Source of the DNA: Rossellomorea aquimaris
Lineage (GTDB): Bacteria; Bacillota; Bacilli; Bacillales; Bacillaceae_B
Length of the DNA: 64,000 nt
Reading direction: 5' to 3'
Assembly (NCBI RefSeq): GCF_008180865.1
Contig: NZ_VTEX01000001.1
Location: 3,116-67,115, forward strand
Within the stretch, counting starts at the first letter, position 1. Each line of letters begins with the position of its first letter. Shown piece by piece: positions 1 through 7,512 of this stretch. Both the position numbers and the translations under genes were made by a program. Below the pieces are notes generated by a model. That model worked only from the letters and a program-made list of their open reading frames with translations, did not search any database and was not told the DNA's origin.

Positions 1-111
1 AAAGAGTCATTTTTAAATGAACAACAAAATTGGTCGATATTCAGCTTTCTTGACATCAATTCTTTATCTAGTTTTCAGGGAATAAATTTTATATGAAAAT
101 ATAAAAAAACC

Positions 112-139
112 TTGAAAAAATATATCTACGCGATATAAT
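112..139 (+). promoter_or_regulatory. Putative sigma-A promoter before 5S rRNA
   Basis: TTGAAA (112-117) and TATAAT (134-139) are separated by 16 bp and sit about 30 bp upstream of the 5S gene. The 111 bases before it are AT-rich and contain no recognisable 23S 3' end, so they are rRNA spacer. Inference: an internal promoter that could feed 5S and the tRNA genes independently of the upstream rRNA promoters. Confidence 0.5.
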
Positions 140-172
140 AGTACTTGTCCTTAAAAAAGAGACAAGAAATAG

Positions 173-289
<117 letters not shown>

Positions 290-296
290 ATATCGT

Positions 297-371
297 TCCG
301 CAGTAGCTCAGTGGTAGAGCTATCGGCTGTTAACCGATCGGTCGCAAGTTCGAATCTTGCCTGCGGAGCCA
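297..371 (+). tRNA. tRNA-Asn (GTT)
   Basis: Cloverleaf with acceptor TCCGCAG/CTGCGGA, anticodon loop CTGTTAA, T-loop TTCGAAT and encoded CCA. First of 16 tRNAs after 5S. Confidence 0.96.
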
Positions 372-377
372 TCATAT

Positions 378-469
378 GGAGAGCTGTCCGAGTGGCCGAA
401 GGAGCACGATTGGAAATCGTGTAGGCGGTTAATGCTGTCTCAAGGGTTCAAATCCCTTGCTCTCCGCCA
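378..469 (+). tRNA. tRNA-Ser (GGA)
   Basis: Class II tRNA with a long variable arm; acceptor GGAGAGC/GCTCTCC, anticodon GGA in TTGGAAA, encoded CCA. Confidence 0.96.
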
Positions 470-488
470 TAACTTTTCTTCTTATTAA

Positions 489-563
489 GGCCCATTGGTC
501 AAGCGGTTAAGACACCGCCCTTTCACGGCGGTAACACGGGTTCGAATCCCGTATGGGTCACCA
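489..563 (+). tRNA. tRNA-Glu (TTC)
   Basis: Acceptor GGCCCAT/ATGGGTC, anticodon TTC in CTTTCAC, T-loop TTCGAAT, encoded CCA. Confidence 0.96.
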
Positions 564-604
564 ACACTTTTTATTCGAAAGTAAAAACAAACAACCATGA
601 TTTT

Positions 605-680
605 GGAGGATTAGCTCAGCTGGGAGAGCATCTGCCTTACAAGCAGAGGGTCGGCGGTTCGATCCCGTCATCCTCCACCA
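605..680 (+). tRNA. tRNA-Val (TAC)
   Basis: Acceptor GGAGGAT/ATCCTCC, anticodon TAC in CTTACAA, encoded CCA. Followed by an AT-rich hairpin with a GAAA loop (680-708). Confidence 0.96.
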
Positions 681-749
681 AGTTTTTTTGCGAAAGCAAA
701 ATAAACTTCCATAATTTTCTTCCAGAGAAAAAATTAGCATTTATATCGT

Positions 750-826
<77 letters not shown>

Positions 827-929
827 CATTTTTGACTTGGGATAGGATAATCCTTTATGAGTCACGCATGGATAGTTATTTTGACTGTCGCGAGATAATG
901 AAAGTTATTTTGCTGACGCAAAAAACTCT

Positions 930-1006
930 GGTCCGGTAGTTCAGTTGGTTAGAATGCCTGCCTGTCACGCAGGAGGTCGCGGGTTCGAGTCCCGTCCGGA
1001 CCGCCA
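930..1006 (+). tRNA. tRNA-Asp (GTC)
   Basis: Acceptor GGTCCGG/CCGGACC, anticodon GTC in CTGTCAC, encoded CCA. Confidence 0.96.
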
Positions 1007-1024
1007 TTTTTATTTTTACATAGT

Positions 1025-1100
1025 GGCTCAGTAGCTCAGTTGGTAGAGCAATGGACTGAAAATCCATGTGTCGGCGGTTCGATTCCGTCCTGAGCCACCA
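1025..1100 (+). tRNA. tRNA-Phe (GAA)
   Basis: Acceptor GGCTCAG/CTGAGCC, anticodon GAA in CTGAAAA, encoded CCA. Confidence 0.96.
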
Positions 1101-1119
1101 TTTATCACTATTATTTGAT

Positions 1120-1195
<76 letters not shown>

Positions 1196-1214
1196 CACGA
1201 GTGATTTAATATGT

Positions 1215-1298
1215 GGAGGGGTAGCGAAGTGGCTAAACGCGGCGGACTGTAAATCCGCTCCTTCGGGTTCGGCAGTTCGAATCTGCCCCCCTCCACCA
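1215..1298 (+). tRNA. tRNA-Tyr (GTA)
   Basis: Class II tRNA with a variable arm; acceptor GGAGGGG/CCCCTCC, anticodon GTA in CTGTAAA, encoded CCA. Followed by an AT-rich hairpin (1298-1336). Confidence 0.95.
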
Positions 1299-1399
1299 AG
1301 ATTTTTTACGCAGCATCAGCGAAGTAAAATAATCTTCCTTAAACTTTGCGCAGCGAAGCGGATAGCAAGAGAAATCACTGGAATTTAATTATTTTTCAT

Positions 1400-1473
1400 A
1401 GGGGTATAGTTTAAAGGTAGAACGAAGGTCTCCAAAACCTTTGGTGTGGGTTCGATTCCTACTACCCCTGCCA
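1400..1473 (+). tRNA. tRNA-Trp (CCA)
   Basis: Acceptor AGGGGTA/TACCCCT, anticodon CCA in CTCCAAA, encoded 3' CCA. Confidence 0.96.
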
Positions 1474-1484
1474 ATTTATTTCAT

Positions 1485-1561
1485 GGCGATTGTGGCGAAG
1501 TGGTTAACGCACCTGATTGTGGTTCAGGCATTCGTGGGTTCGATTCCCATCAGTCGCCCCA
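1485..1561 (+). tRNA. tRNA-His (GTG)
   Basis: Acceptor begins with the extra G-1 typical of tRNA-His, anticodon GTG in TTGTGGT, encoded CCA overlapping the A at 1561. Confidence 0.95.
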
Positions 1562-1600
1562 TAAAAGTCACATTTTCATTTCCGTGACATATACTATCAG

Positions 1601-1672
1601 TGGGCTATAGCCAAGCGGTAAGGCATCGCACTTTGACTGCGACATGCGTTGGTTCGAATCCAGCTAGCCCAG
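1601..1672 (+). tRNA. tRNA-Gln (TTG)
   Basis: Acceptor TGGGCTA/TAGCCCA, anticodon TTG in CTTTGAC, discriminator G at 1672. The following bases are TAGT, so CCA is not encoded; the next tRNA begins 4 bases later. Confidence 0.95.
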
Positions 1673-1676
1673 TAGT

Positions 1677-1751
1677 GCGGAAGTAGTTCAGTGGTAGAAC
1701 ACCACCTTGCCAAGGTGGGGGTCGCGGGTTCGAATCCCGTCTTCCGCTCCA
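1677..1751 (+). tRNA. tRNA-Gly (GCC)
   Basis: Acceptor GCGGAAG/CTTCCGC, anticodon GCC in TTGCCAA, encoded CCA. Confidence 0.96.
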
Positions 1752-1758
1752 ATATTAA

Positions 1759-1832
1759 GGCGGCATAGCCAAGTGGTAAGGCATGGGTCTGCAAAACCCT
1801 GATCACCGGTTCAAATCCGGTTGCCGCCTCCA
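1759..1832 (+). tRNA. tRNA-Cys (GCA)
   Basis: Acceptor GGCGGCA/TGCCGCC, anticodon GCA in CTGCAAA, encoded CCA. Confidence 0.96.
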
Positions 1833-1840
1833 AATGTAAT

Positions 1841-1924
1841 GCCGGTGTGGCGGAATTGGCAGACGCGCACGACTCAAAATCGTGTTCCTCTGGAGTGCCG
1901 GTTCGATCCCGGCCACCGGTACCA
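1841..1924 (+). tRNA. tRNA-Leu (CAA)
   Basis: Class II tRNA with a variable arm; acceptor GCCGGTG/CACCGGT, loop CTCAAAA giving anticodon CAA, encoded CCA. Confidence 0.95.
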
Positions 1925-1927
1925 TTC

Positions 1928-2001
1928 GCGGGTGTAGTTTAGTGGTAAAACCTCAGCCTTCCAAGCTGATGATGAGGGTTCGATTCCCTTCACCCGCTCC
2001 A
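1928..2001 (+). tRNA. tRNA-Gly (TCC)
   Basis: Acceptor GCGGGTG/CACCCGC, anticodon TCC in CTTCCAA, encoded CCA. Last gene of the cluster. Confidence 0.96.
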
Positions 2002-2014
2002 ACTTACATACGAT

Positions 2015-2044
2015 AGACTTTCTCATTAGAGGGAGTCTTTTTTT
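2015..2044 (+). terminator. Terminator of the rRNA-tRNA operon
   Basis: Stem AGACTTTCTC / GAGGGAGTCT (two G-T pairs) with an ATTA loop and a run of T. Confidence 0.85.
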
Positions 2045-2144
2045 ATTGTTTATTTATGAAAAGTCATCTATTTAGCATCGTTTTCAACGTTATTGACGCT
2101 TATCTGATCGACTGCGCTCTATTTACTTTCGAATAATACCAATA

Positions 2145-2235
2145 TATTTTCAAAACTGGACCATTTATTTTCAATTCCACGATTTTATTTTCAAAAACTC
2201 TACTTTTATTTTCAATTCCAGCATTATATTTTCAA
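2145..2235. repeat. Five phased TATTTTCAA repeats
   Basis: TATTTTCAA occurs at 2145, 2166, 2186, 2207 and 2227, a spacing of 20-21 bp. Copies 1, 3 and 5 continue with AAAAC or AAACT; copies 2 and 4 continue with TTCCA. The rest of 2045-2370 shows no gene. The CAAAACTGGACCATTT stretch recalls the repeated ends of IS21-family elements, but no transposase gene is present, so this could be a relic end or a protein-binding array. Confidence 0.6.
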
Positions 2236-2369
2236 AAACGCATTTCACCCTACGTGCACCTCACCGAACCACAATGAAAACCACCTTTTCATTTACCCAG
2301 ACCACACTCTAACCAAACCCATCTAGTCAAAATTTTGCACCTTCTTTGTCAATTGAGTTCCCCTTTTTA

Positions 2370-2407
2370 AGAAAGCGCTGCCATTATAATGTAAGAAAGC
2401 GATTACA
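2370..2407 (+). promoter_or_regulatory. Two cre/LacI-type operator boxes and -10 region
   Basis: AGAAAGCGCTGCCA (2370-2383) and AGAAAGCGATTACA (2394-2407) each fit the CcpA cre consensus TGNAANCGNTNNCA except the first base, and are exactly 24 bp apart. A TATAAT (2385-2390) lies between them; no good -35 is visible. Inference: catabolite repression, or a dedicated LacI-type regulator, acts on the downstream sugar operon. Confidence 0.65.
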
Positions 2408-2428
2408 TAATTAGGGGTGGTGATACGG

Positions 2429-3370
2429 GTGGAACCAAAGATTCAGACTGGACCAGTAAGCCCAGACGTACAAATGAAAGCAGTGACGAAGAAGAAGTTT
2501 AAGTATAAGAGCTTGCTGACGTATACTGCCTTTGTTGGACCGGCACTTTTATTTTTCTTAGTGATTCAGATTCTTCCGTTCTTGATGGGTGTGTATTATT
2601 CGTTTACTTCATGGAATGGTGTCAGCTCGGTTGTTGAGTGGGTTGGGTTTGAGAATTATATTAAGATCTTTACGGATGATAAGACGTTCTTTAATTCTTT
2701 TATGTTTACGACGAAGTTTATGTTTGCGGCTGTGTTTATTAGTAACTTAATAGGTTTTGGATTTGCGTTACTGTTAAATGCGGCATTGAAAACCCGTAAT
2801 ATTTTACGGACAGTGTTTTTTATTCCGAACGTGATCGGTGGATTGCTACTCGGGTTCATCTGGCAGTTCATTTTTGTTAAAGGGTTTGCATCTCTCGGGA
2901 ATATGACGGATATAGGATTCTTTAAAATGCCCTGGCTTGGTGATGAGACGACGGCATTCTGGGGGATTGTCATTGTGTTTGCATGGCAGATCAGTGGTTA
3001 TATGATGGTCATCTATGTTGCGGCATTGCAAGGGGTGGATAATTCACTTTTGGAAGCAGCGAGGATAGATGGAGCATCAAACTGGACGTTGTTGACGAAA
3101 ATTATCATTCCGTTGATTCTACCGGCGTTCACGATTTGTTTCTTCTTAACGATTTCAATGGCCTTTAAGATATTCGATTTGAACATCTCGTTAACAGGTG
3201 GGGGACCTTTCAATTCTACACAATCTGTTGCGATCAATATTTATCAAGAAGCGTTCCAGAATAACCGTTATGGCCTGGGAACAGCGAAATCGATCCTGTT
3301 CTTTGTGGTAGTGGCTGTGTTTACGACGATTCAGGTGATGGTGACGAAGAAGAAGGAGGTTCAGGCGTAA
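2429..3370 (+). CDS. Carbohydrate ABC transporter permease (MalF-like)
   Basis: Membrane subunit of a CUT1-type binding-protein-dependent sugar importer. About 313 residues, with a first membrane segment near residues 35-55, five more after it, and the cytoplasmic EAA loop (EAARIDGASNWTLL) in the last third, which docks on the ATPase. The GTG start at 2429 sits 4 nt after the Shine-Dalgarno stretch AGGGGTGGTGAT (2413-2424); an in-frame GTG at 2417 lies inside that stretch. It is the first gene of the operon and its stop overlaps the next start (TAATG). No ABC ATPase is encoded in the cluster, so a shared MsmX-type ATPase elsewhere in the genome probably powers it. The sugar cannot be told from sequence. 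Confidence 0.92.
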   Translation: MEPKIQTGPVSPDVQMKAVTKKKFKYKSLLTYTAFVGPALLFFLVIQILPFLMGVYYSFTSWNGVSSVVEWVGFENYIKIFTDDKTFFNSFMFTTKFMFAAVFISNLIGFGFALLLNAALKTRNILRTVFFIPNVIGGLLLGFIWQFIFVKGFASLGNMTDIGFFKMPWLGDETTAFWGIVIVFAWQISGYMMVIYVAALQGVDNSLLEAARIDGASNWTLLTKIIIPLILPAFTICFFLTISMAFKIFDLNISLTGGGPFNSTQSVAINIYQEAFQNNRYGLGTAKSILFFVVVAVFTTIQVMVTKKKEVQA

Positions 3371-4197
3371 TGGGCAATCGCTATACGAAAAGAACGTTTG
3401 TATTAGAGATTATCGGTATTGTCATAGGGCTCATTTTCCTTATTCCTTTCTACTTCGTACTGATCAACTCAGTTAAGCCGTTTGCAGCGATTTTGATCGA
3501 TGCGGCGGCGTGGCCAAAGGAATTTGTTTTCTCTAACTATGCGAAAGTGTGGGAAATCATCAACTTCCCCCGTGCATTTTGGAACTCATTGGTCATCACC
3601 GTTTTCAGCAACATTGGATTAGTAATTATCAGCTCCATGGCGGCGTGGAAGATGGTACGTACGCCAGGAAAGTTCAGCAAAATCTTGTTTGTCATCTTTG
3701 TTTCAGCCATGGTCATTCCGTTCCAGACGGTGATGATTCCTCTTATGAAAGTAGGGGGGACGTTGGGACTTACGAATAGCATTCCAGGTTTGATCATCAT
3801 GTACTTCGGATTTGGCGTACCACTTTCTCTTTTCTTATATCATGGATTTGTAAAAACCGTTCCGATTGAGATTGAAGAATCCGCGATGATTGATGGCTGC
3901 AGTCAGTTTGGTGTGTTCTGGAGGATTGTATTCCCATTACTTAAGCCGATAACAGTGACCGTGATCATTCTGAACACTTTATGGATTTGGAATGACTATC
4001 TGCTTCCCCTTCTTGTATTACAGGATGCGGAACTGCGCACGATTCCACTTGCAGCAAGCTCGTTCTTCGCTCAGTATACGAAGCAATGGGATATGGGTCT
4101 TGCAGCATTGGTGCTTGGCATTACACCGATCATCATTTTCTTCTTATTTTTACAGAAGCATATCATTAAAGGTATTGCTTCAGGGTCAATCAAGTAG
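3370..4197 (+). CDS. Carbohydrate ABC transporter permease (MalG-like)
   Basis: Second membrane subunit, 275 residues, of the MalG/UgpE family, pairing with the upstream permease. Six hydrophobic segments are visible; the EAA loop reads EIEESAMIDGCSQFGVFWRI and is followed by the family's FPLLKP. The ATG overlaps the TAA of the previous gene by one base, so the two are translationally coupled. A 35-nt stem-loop follows in the gap before the binding-protein gene. Confidence 0.92.
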   Translation: MGNRYTKRTFVLEIIGIVIGLIFLIPFYFVLINSVKPFAAILIDAAAWPKEFVFSNYAKVWEIINFPRAFWNSLVITVFSNIGLVIISSMAAWKMVRTPGKFSKILFVIFVSAMVIPFQTVMIPLMKVGGTLGLTNSIPGLIIMYFGFGVPLSLFLYHGFVKTVPIEIEESAMIDGCSQFGVFWRIVFPLLKPITVTVIILNTLWIWNDYLLPLLVLQDAELRTIPLAASSFFAQYTKQWDMGLAALVLGITPIIIFFLFLQKHIIKGIASGSIK

Positions 4198-4205
4198 ATA
4201 TAAAG

Positions 4206-4239
4206 TTTCTGTCGAGATGGTCTATCATTGATACAGAAA
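4206..4239 (+). other. Intercistronic stem-loop before the binding-protein gene
   Basis: TTTCTGT (4206-4212) and ACAGAAA (4233-4239) form a 7-bp perfect stem with a 20-nt loop, without a T-run. Such structures commonly shield the mRNA segment of a highly expressed binding protein; that role is inferred. Confidence 0.45.
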
Positions 4240-4280
4240 TTTATATAAAATAATTTATATCAGGGAGGTCAATCCATTTT

Positions 4281-5558
4281 ATGAAACGTATACTTTTACT
4301 TTGTATGTCTTTGGTTTTAGTATTTGGAATTATTGCTGGCTGTTCTTCTAAAGACACTACAAGCAAATCAGGTGGAGAGTCTGGATCAGGTGACGATGTA
4401 GTAACCCTTAATTTCTTCCAGTTCAAGGTTGAAATTGCCGATCAGCTTCAAGAAATGATTAATGAGTTCGAAGCTGAGCATCCAAATATTAAGATTAAGC
4501 TTGAAACAGTTGGTGGAGGGGCCGATTACGGTGCAGCATTGAAAGCGAAATTTGCTTCTGGTGAAGAGCCGGACATTTTCAACAACGGTGGTTTTAAAGA
4601 GTTAGAGCTTTGGAAAGAAAAGTTAGCGGATCTTTCTGGTGAGCCATGGGTTGAACATGTTCTTCCAATCGGTAAAGTTCCGATGACGGATGAAGATGGC
4701 AAGCTTTATGGTATGCCGGTTAACCTTGAAGGCTACGGATTTGTATATAATAAAGATCTATTTGAAGAAGCAGGGATTACGGAGCCGCCTGCAACGATTG
4801 ATGAATTAAAAGACGCTGCGAAGAAGCTTGAAGCGAAGAAAATCACACCTTTCTCAGCGGGTTACGGCGAGTGGTGGGTAATTGGTCAACATTTACTTAA
4901 CATTCCGTTTGCTCAGCAGGAAGATCCGGATGCGTTCATCGCCGGACTTTATGATGGTTCTGAGAAAATTGTAGGAAACGAAAAGTTCAAGCAATTCAAA
5001 GAAGTTTTAGATGCTGAGCTTAAGTATGCAAATGATAATCCATTAACGACGGATTATAATACACAAGTAACGCTATTTGCTTCTGGTGAAACTGCGATGC
5101 TGCAACAAGGGAACTGGACTGAGAACATGATCACTGAGATCAATCCTGAGATCAACATGGGCTTCCTTCCAATTTCTATCAGCAATGATGATAGTGCTGA
5201 TCGCCTTCCTGTAGGTGTACCGAATAACTGGGTATTAAACAAGAACTCCGAGCATCTTGAAGAAGCGAAAACCTTCTTGGAGTGGATGGTTTCATCTGAA
5301 ACTGGTAAGCGTTATATCACGGAAGAGTTTGCGTTCATCCCTGCGTTCGATAACATCGAGCCAAATGGTCTTGGAGACTTAGGTCAGTCTATCCTTGACT
5401 ACTCTAAAGAAGAGAAGACGATTCCTTGGACTTGGTTCAAATGGCCGGATGGAGCGAATAAGGAATTCGCTGCAACAATCCAGGAATATGCCGCAGGGAA
5501 AATTGATTATGATACTGTACTTGAGCGATTCCAGCAAACATGGGATAACTTGAAGTAA
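4281..5558 (+). CDS. Sugar ABC transporter substrate-binding lipoprotein
   Basis: Extracytoplasmic sugar-binding protein (SBP family 1, MalE/UgpB-like), 425 residues. The signal peptide ends in a lipobox IIAGC with the lipidated Cys at residue 21, followed by a Ser/Gly-rich linker. The mature part has the usual motifs: FNNGG, a hinge region GYGFVYNKDLFEEAGI, and a C-terminal helix-rich lobe. The start follows GGGAGG. In this operon the binding gene follows the permeases rather than preceding them. A terminator hairpin lies just downstream (5570-5605), so the kinase gene beyond it may need its own promoter. Confidence 0.93.
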   Translation: MKRILLLCMSLVLVFGIIAGCSSKDTTSKSGGESGSGDDVVTLNFFQFKVEIADQLQEMINEFEAEHPNIKIKLETVGGGADYGAALKAKFASGEEPDIFNNGGFKELELWKEKLADLSGEPWVEHVLPIGKVPMTDEDGKLYGMPVNLEGYGFVYNKDLFEEAGITEPPATIDELKDAAKKLEAKKITPFSAGYGEWWVIGQHLLNIPFAQQEDPDAFIAGLYDGSEKIVGNEKFKQFKEVLDAELKYANDNPLTTDYNTQVTLFASGETAMLQQGNWTENMITEINPEINMGFLPISISNDDSADRLPVGVPNNWVLNKNSEHLEEAKTFLEWMVSSETGKRYITEEFAFIPAFDNIEPNGLGDLGQSILDYSKEEKTIPWTWFKWPDGANKEFAATIQEYAAGKIDYDTVLERFQQTWDNLK

Positions 5559-5569
5559 ATCGAATAATA

Positions 5570-5605
5570 GAAAGCATGTCTACTTAGGGCATGCTTTCTA
5601 TTTTA
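5570..5605 (+). terminator. Terminator after the binding-protein gene
   Basis: GAAAGCATG / CATGCTTTC perfect 9-bp stem followed by TATTTTAT; the T-run is interrupted, so read-through is likely. Confidence 0.7.
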
Positions 5606-5700
5606 TAAGTTTAATAGGAATATTTCGAAAAAACACTTCCAAGAGCGGGGAAAAACACTTTATACTAGTGTATAAGTGAGACCTGGGAGGTCCGTCCCTC

Positions 5701-7512
5701 ATGTTAAAGACCAGCATCCGGAATAAGTTGATTGTGTTGTTGATGATTACGACGATTGTGCCGTTTGGCAGTTCGATTATCATTACATATTTGTATACAA
5801 AGGATTCCATAGAGGAGCAGGTGGTGGAGGAGAGCAGCAATCTTCTTTATCAGGGAAAGGTGAATCTGGAGAGCTATATTAATGAACTCAACGGGTTAAC
5901 TCTATCACTCTATAATAATCCTGATTTTATTAACTTCATGAGATCACCCAGTCAAGAGAATAATTACTTGACGATCGGCATTGTAAAGAATGTTGTGCAA
6001 ACGATTCTCTACACGGGTGATACAATTAACGGGGTACGTATTTCCTTCGCAGATGGTGACCGCGTAATCTCGGCAACAAAGCGCTCTACCGTTGTTTTTT
6101 CCAATAAGGTAAGGGATTCGCAATGGAAATCCTTCAGAAATGCAGAGCGCAGCCCTTATAACATGTATATTGAACCAACACATAGTCAGGAAGAAAAGAA
6201 TATCAACCGGTCGAAGGATATTGTCACGATTCACCGGGCATTCCGAAACGTTCCCGGTGATGAAGTGCTTGCGTATATTTCATTGGAGGTTTCGCCTGAC
6301 AAGATCATCGATTTGAGTAGAAACCTGTATAACGCTAAGTCAGAAGAATTCTACCTTCTTTCTTCCGAAGGGGAAATGATTTATAGTTCGGACCGGGATG
6401 TGTCGGACGATGGCAACAACCAGAAGTGGATTAAGAGGATAATGGAATCAAAAGATATTTCAGGGACACTCGAGTGGAAAGAGGACTCCTTCAACGGGGT
6501 GATGATGTACGACCAGCTTCCCGCTTCGGCCGGTGGTTGGTTGTTAGTGAAACGGGTTCCTTACGTGAATCTTTATGAAAGCGCATTTAGTGTGGCAAAG
6601 ATTAATATTTTATTCGGAGTACTCGGATTATCCCTAGTGGTCCTGGCTACGCTCTTTGTATCGTTTAAAATTACATCACCTATAAGGATTCTGCTTCAAA
6701 ATATCCAGCAGGTTGAAAAAGGGAATATGAAGGTACCGTCTGAATCGTTCGGTTCTGATGAAATCGGGATCCTCGGCTTCCGGTTTCATCAGATGATCGA
6801 ACGGATCAATCATCTGATCAATCGTGAGTACAAACTGGAGCTGGAGAACAAGACGAATCAATTAAAGGTCCTCCAGTCTCAAATCAATCCACATTTTCTC
6901 TATAATGCCCTGCAATCCATTGGAACGATTGCTTTGAAGAACAAGGTTCCCCAAATCTACTCCCTGATCACCCACCTTTCCAAAATAATGAGGTACGGGA
7001 TGAACATGGAGGAGGATGTGGTTCCATTAAGCAAGGAAATCAATTACACTAACGCCTATCTTCTTTTACAAAAAGAGCGTTTCGGTGAAAATCTGGATTA
7101 CAGTGTAGATGTAGAAGAAGCGGTGAGGGAGATCCAGGTACCGAAGATGATCCTTCAGCCTCTCATTGAAAACTACTTTAAACACGGCTTTGATATCCGG
7201 GACGGGGTGGGACGCATCTGGTTATCCTGCTTTCAGGATAAGGGAGAACTGGTGATGATTGTCCGTGATAATGGAGTCGGAGTAACCGAAAGCAGACTTC
7301 GGGAAATAGGGGAACATTTCAAGGCAGATGCCTGGAATAAAACGGGGGATGAGACCAATATCGGACTGAAGAATGTGTATGTCCGTTTAAAGCTCTACTA
7401 TGACCACCAGGCCACTTTACAGCTTGAAAATCATGATGAGGGAGGCTTTATGGTCACCATGAGGCTGCCAATAAGAATGGAAGGTGAAGCAAATGAAGGC
7501 AATCATCATTGA
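5701..7512 (+). CDS. Two-component sensor histidine kinase, YesM type
   Basis: Membrane sensor kinase of the LytS/YesM class, 603 residues. A membrane segment near residues 10-32 is followed by a large extracellular sensing region (about 33-300, dCache-like), a second segment (about 301-323), a HAMP linker, and the His_kinase domain with its phosphorylatable His at 398 (SQINPHFLYNAL). The C-terminal ATPase domain has ENYFKHG, DNGVG and GLKNV motifs. The ATG follows GGGAGG, which lies in a small palindrome containing GGTCCGTCCCTC. Its 3' end overlaps the response-regulator gene. In such clusters the kinase usually senses the imported sugar, perhaps with the binding protein (inference). Confidence 0.92.
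   Translation: MLKTSIRNKLIVLLMITTIVPFGSSIIITYLYTKDSIEEQVVEESSNLLYQGKVNLESYINELNGLTLSLYNNPDFINFMRSPSQENNYLTIGIVKNVVQTILYTGDTINGVRISFADGDRVISATKRSTVVFSNKVRDSQWKSFRNAERSPYNMYIEPTHSQEEKNINRSKDIVTIHRAFRNVPGDEVLAYISLEVSPDKIIDLSRNLYNAKSEEFYLLSSEGEMIYSSDRDVSDDGNNQKWIKRIMESKDISGTLEWKEDSFNGVMMYDQLPASAGGWLLVKRVPYVNLYESAFSVAKINILFGVLGLSLVVLATLFVSFKITSPIRILLQNIQQVEKGNMKVPSESFGSDEIGILGFRFHQMIERINHLINREYKLELENKTNQLKVLQSQINPHFLYNALQSIGTIALKNKVPQIYSLITHLSKIMRYGMNMEEDVVPLSKEINYTNAYLLLQKERFGENLDYSVDVEEAVREIQVPKMILQPLIENYFKHGFDIRDGVGRIWLSCFQDKGELVMIVRDNGVGVTESRLREIGEHFKADAWNKTGDETNIGLKNVYVRLKLYYDHQATLQLENHDEGGFMVTMRLPIRMEGEANEGNHH

Noticed and set aside
2045..2428. Active insertion sequence
   Set aside because: No transposase frame or paired terminal repeats in the region; at most a relic end.
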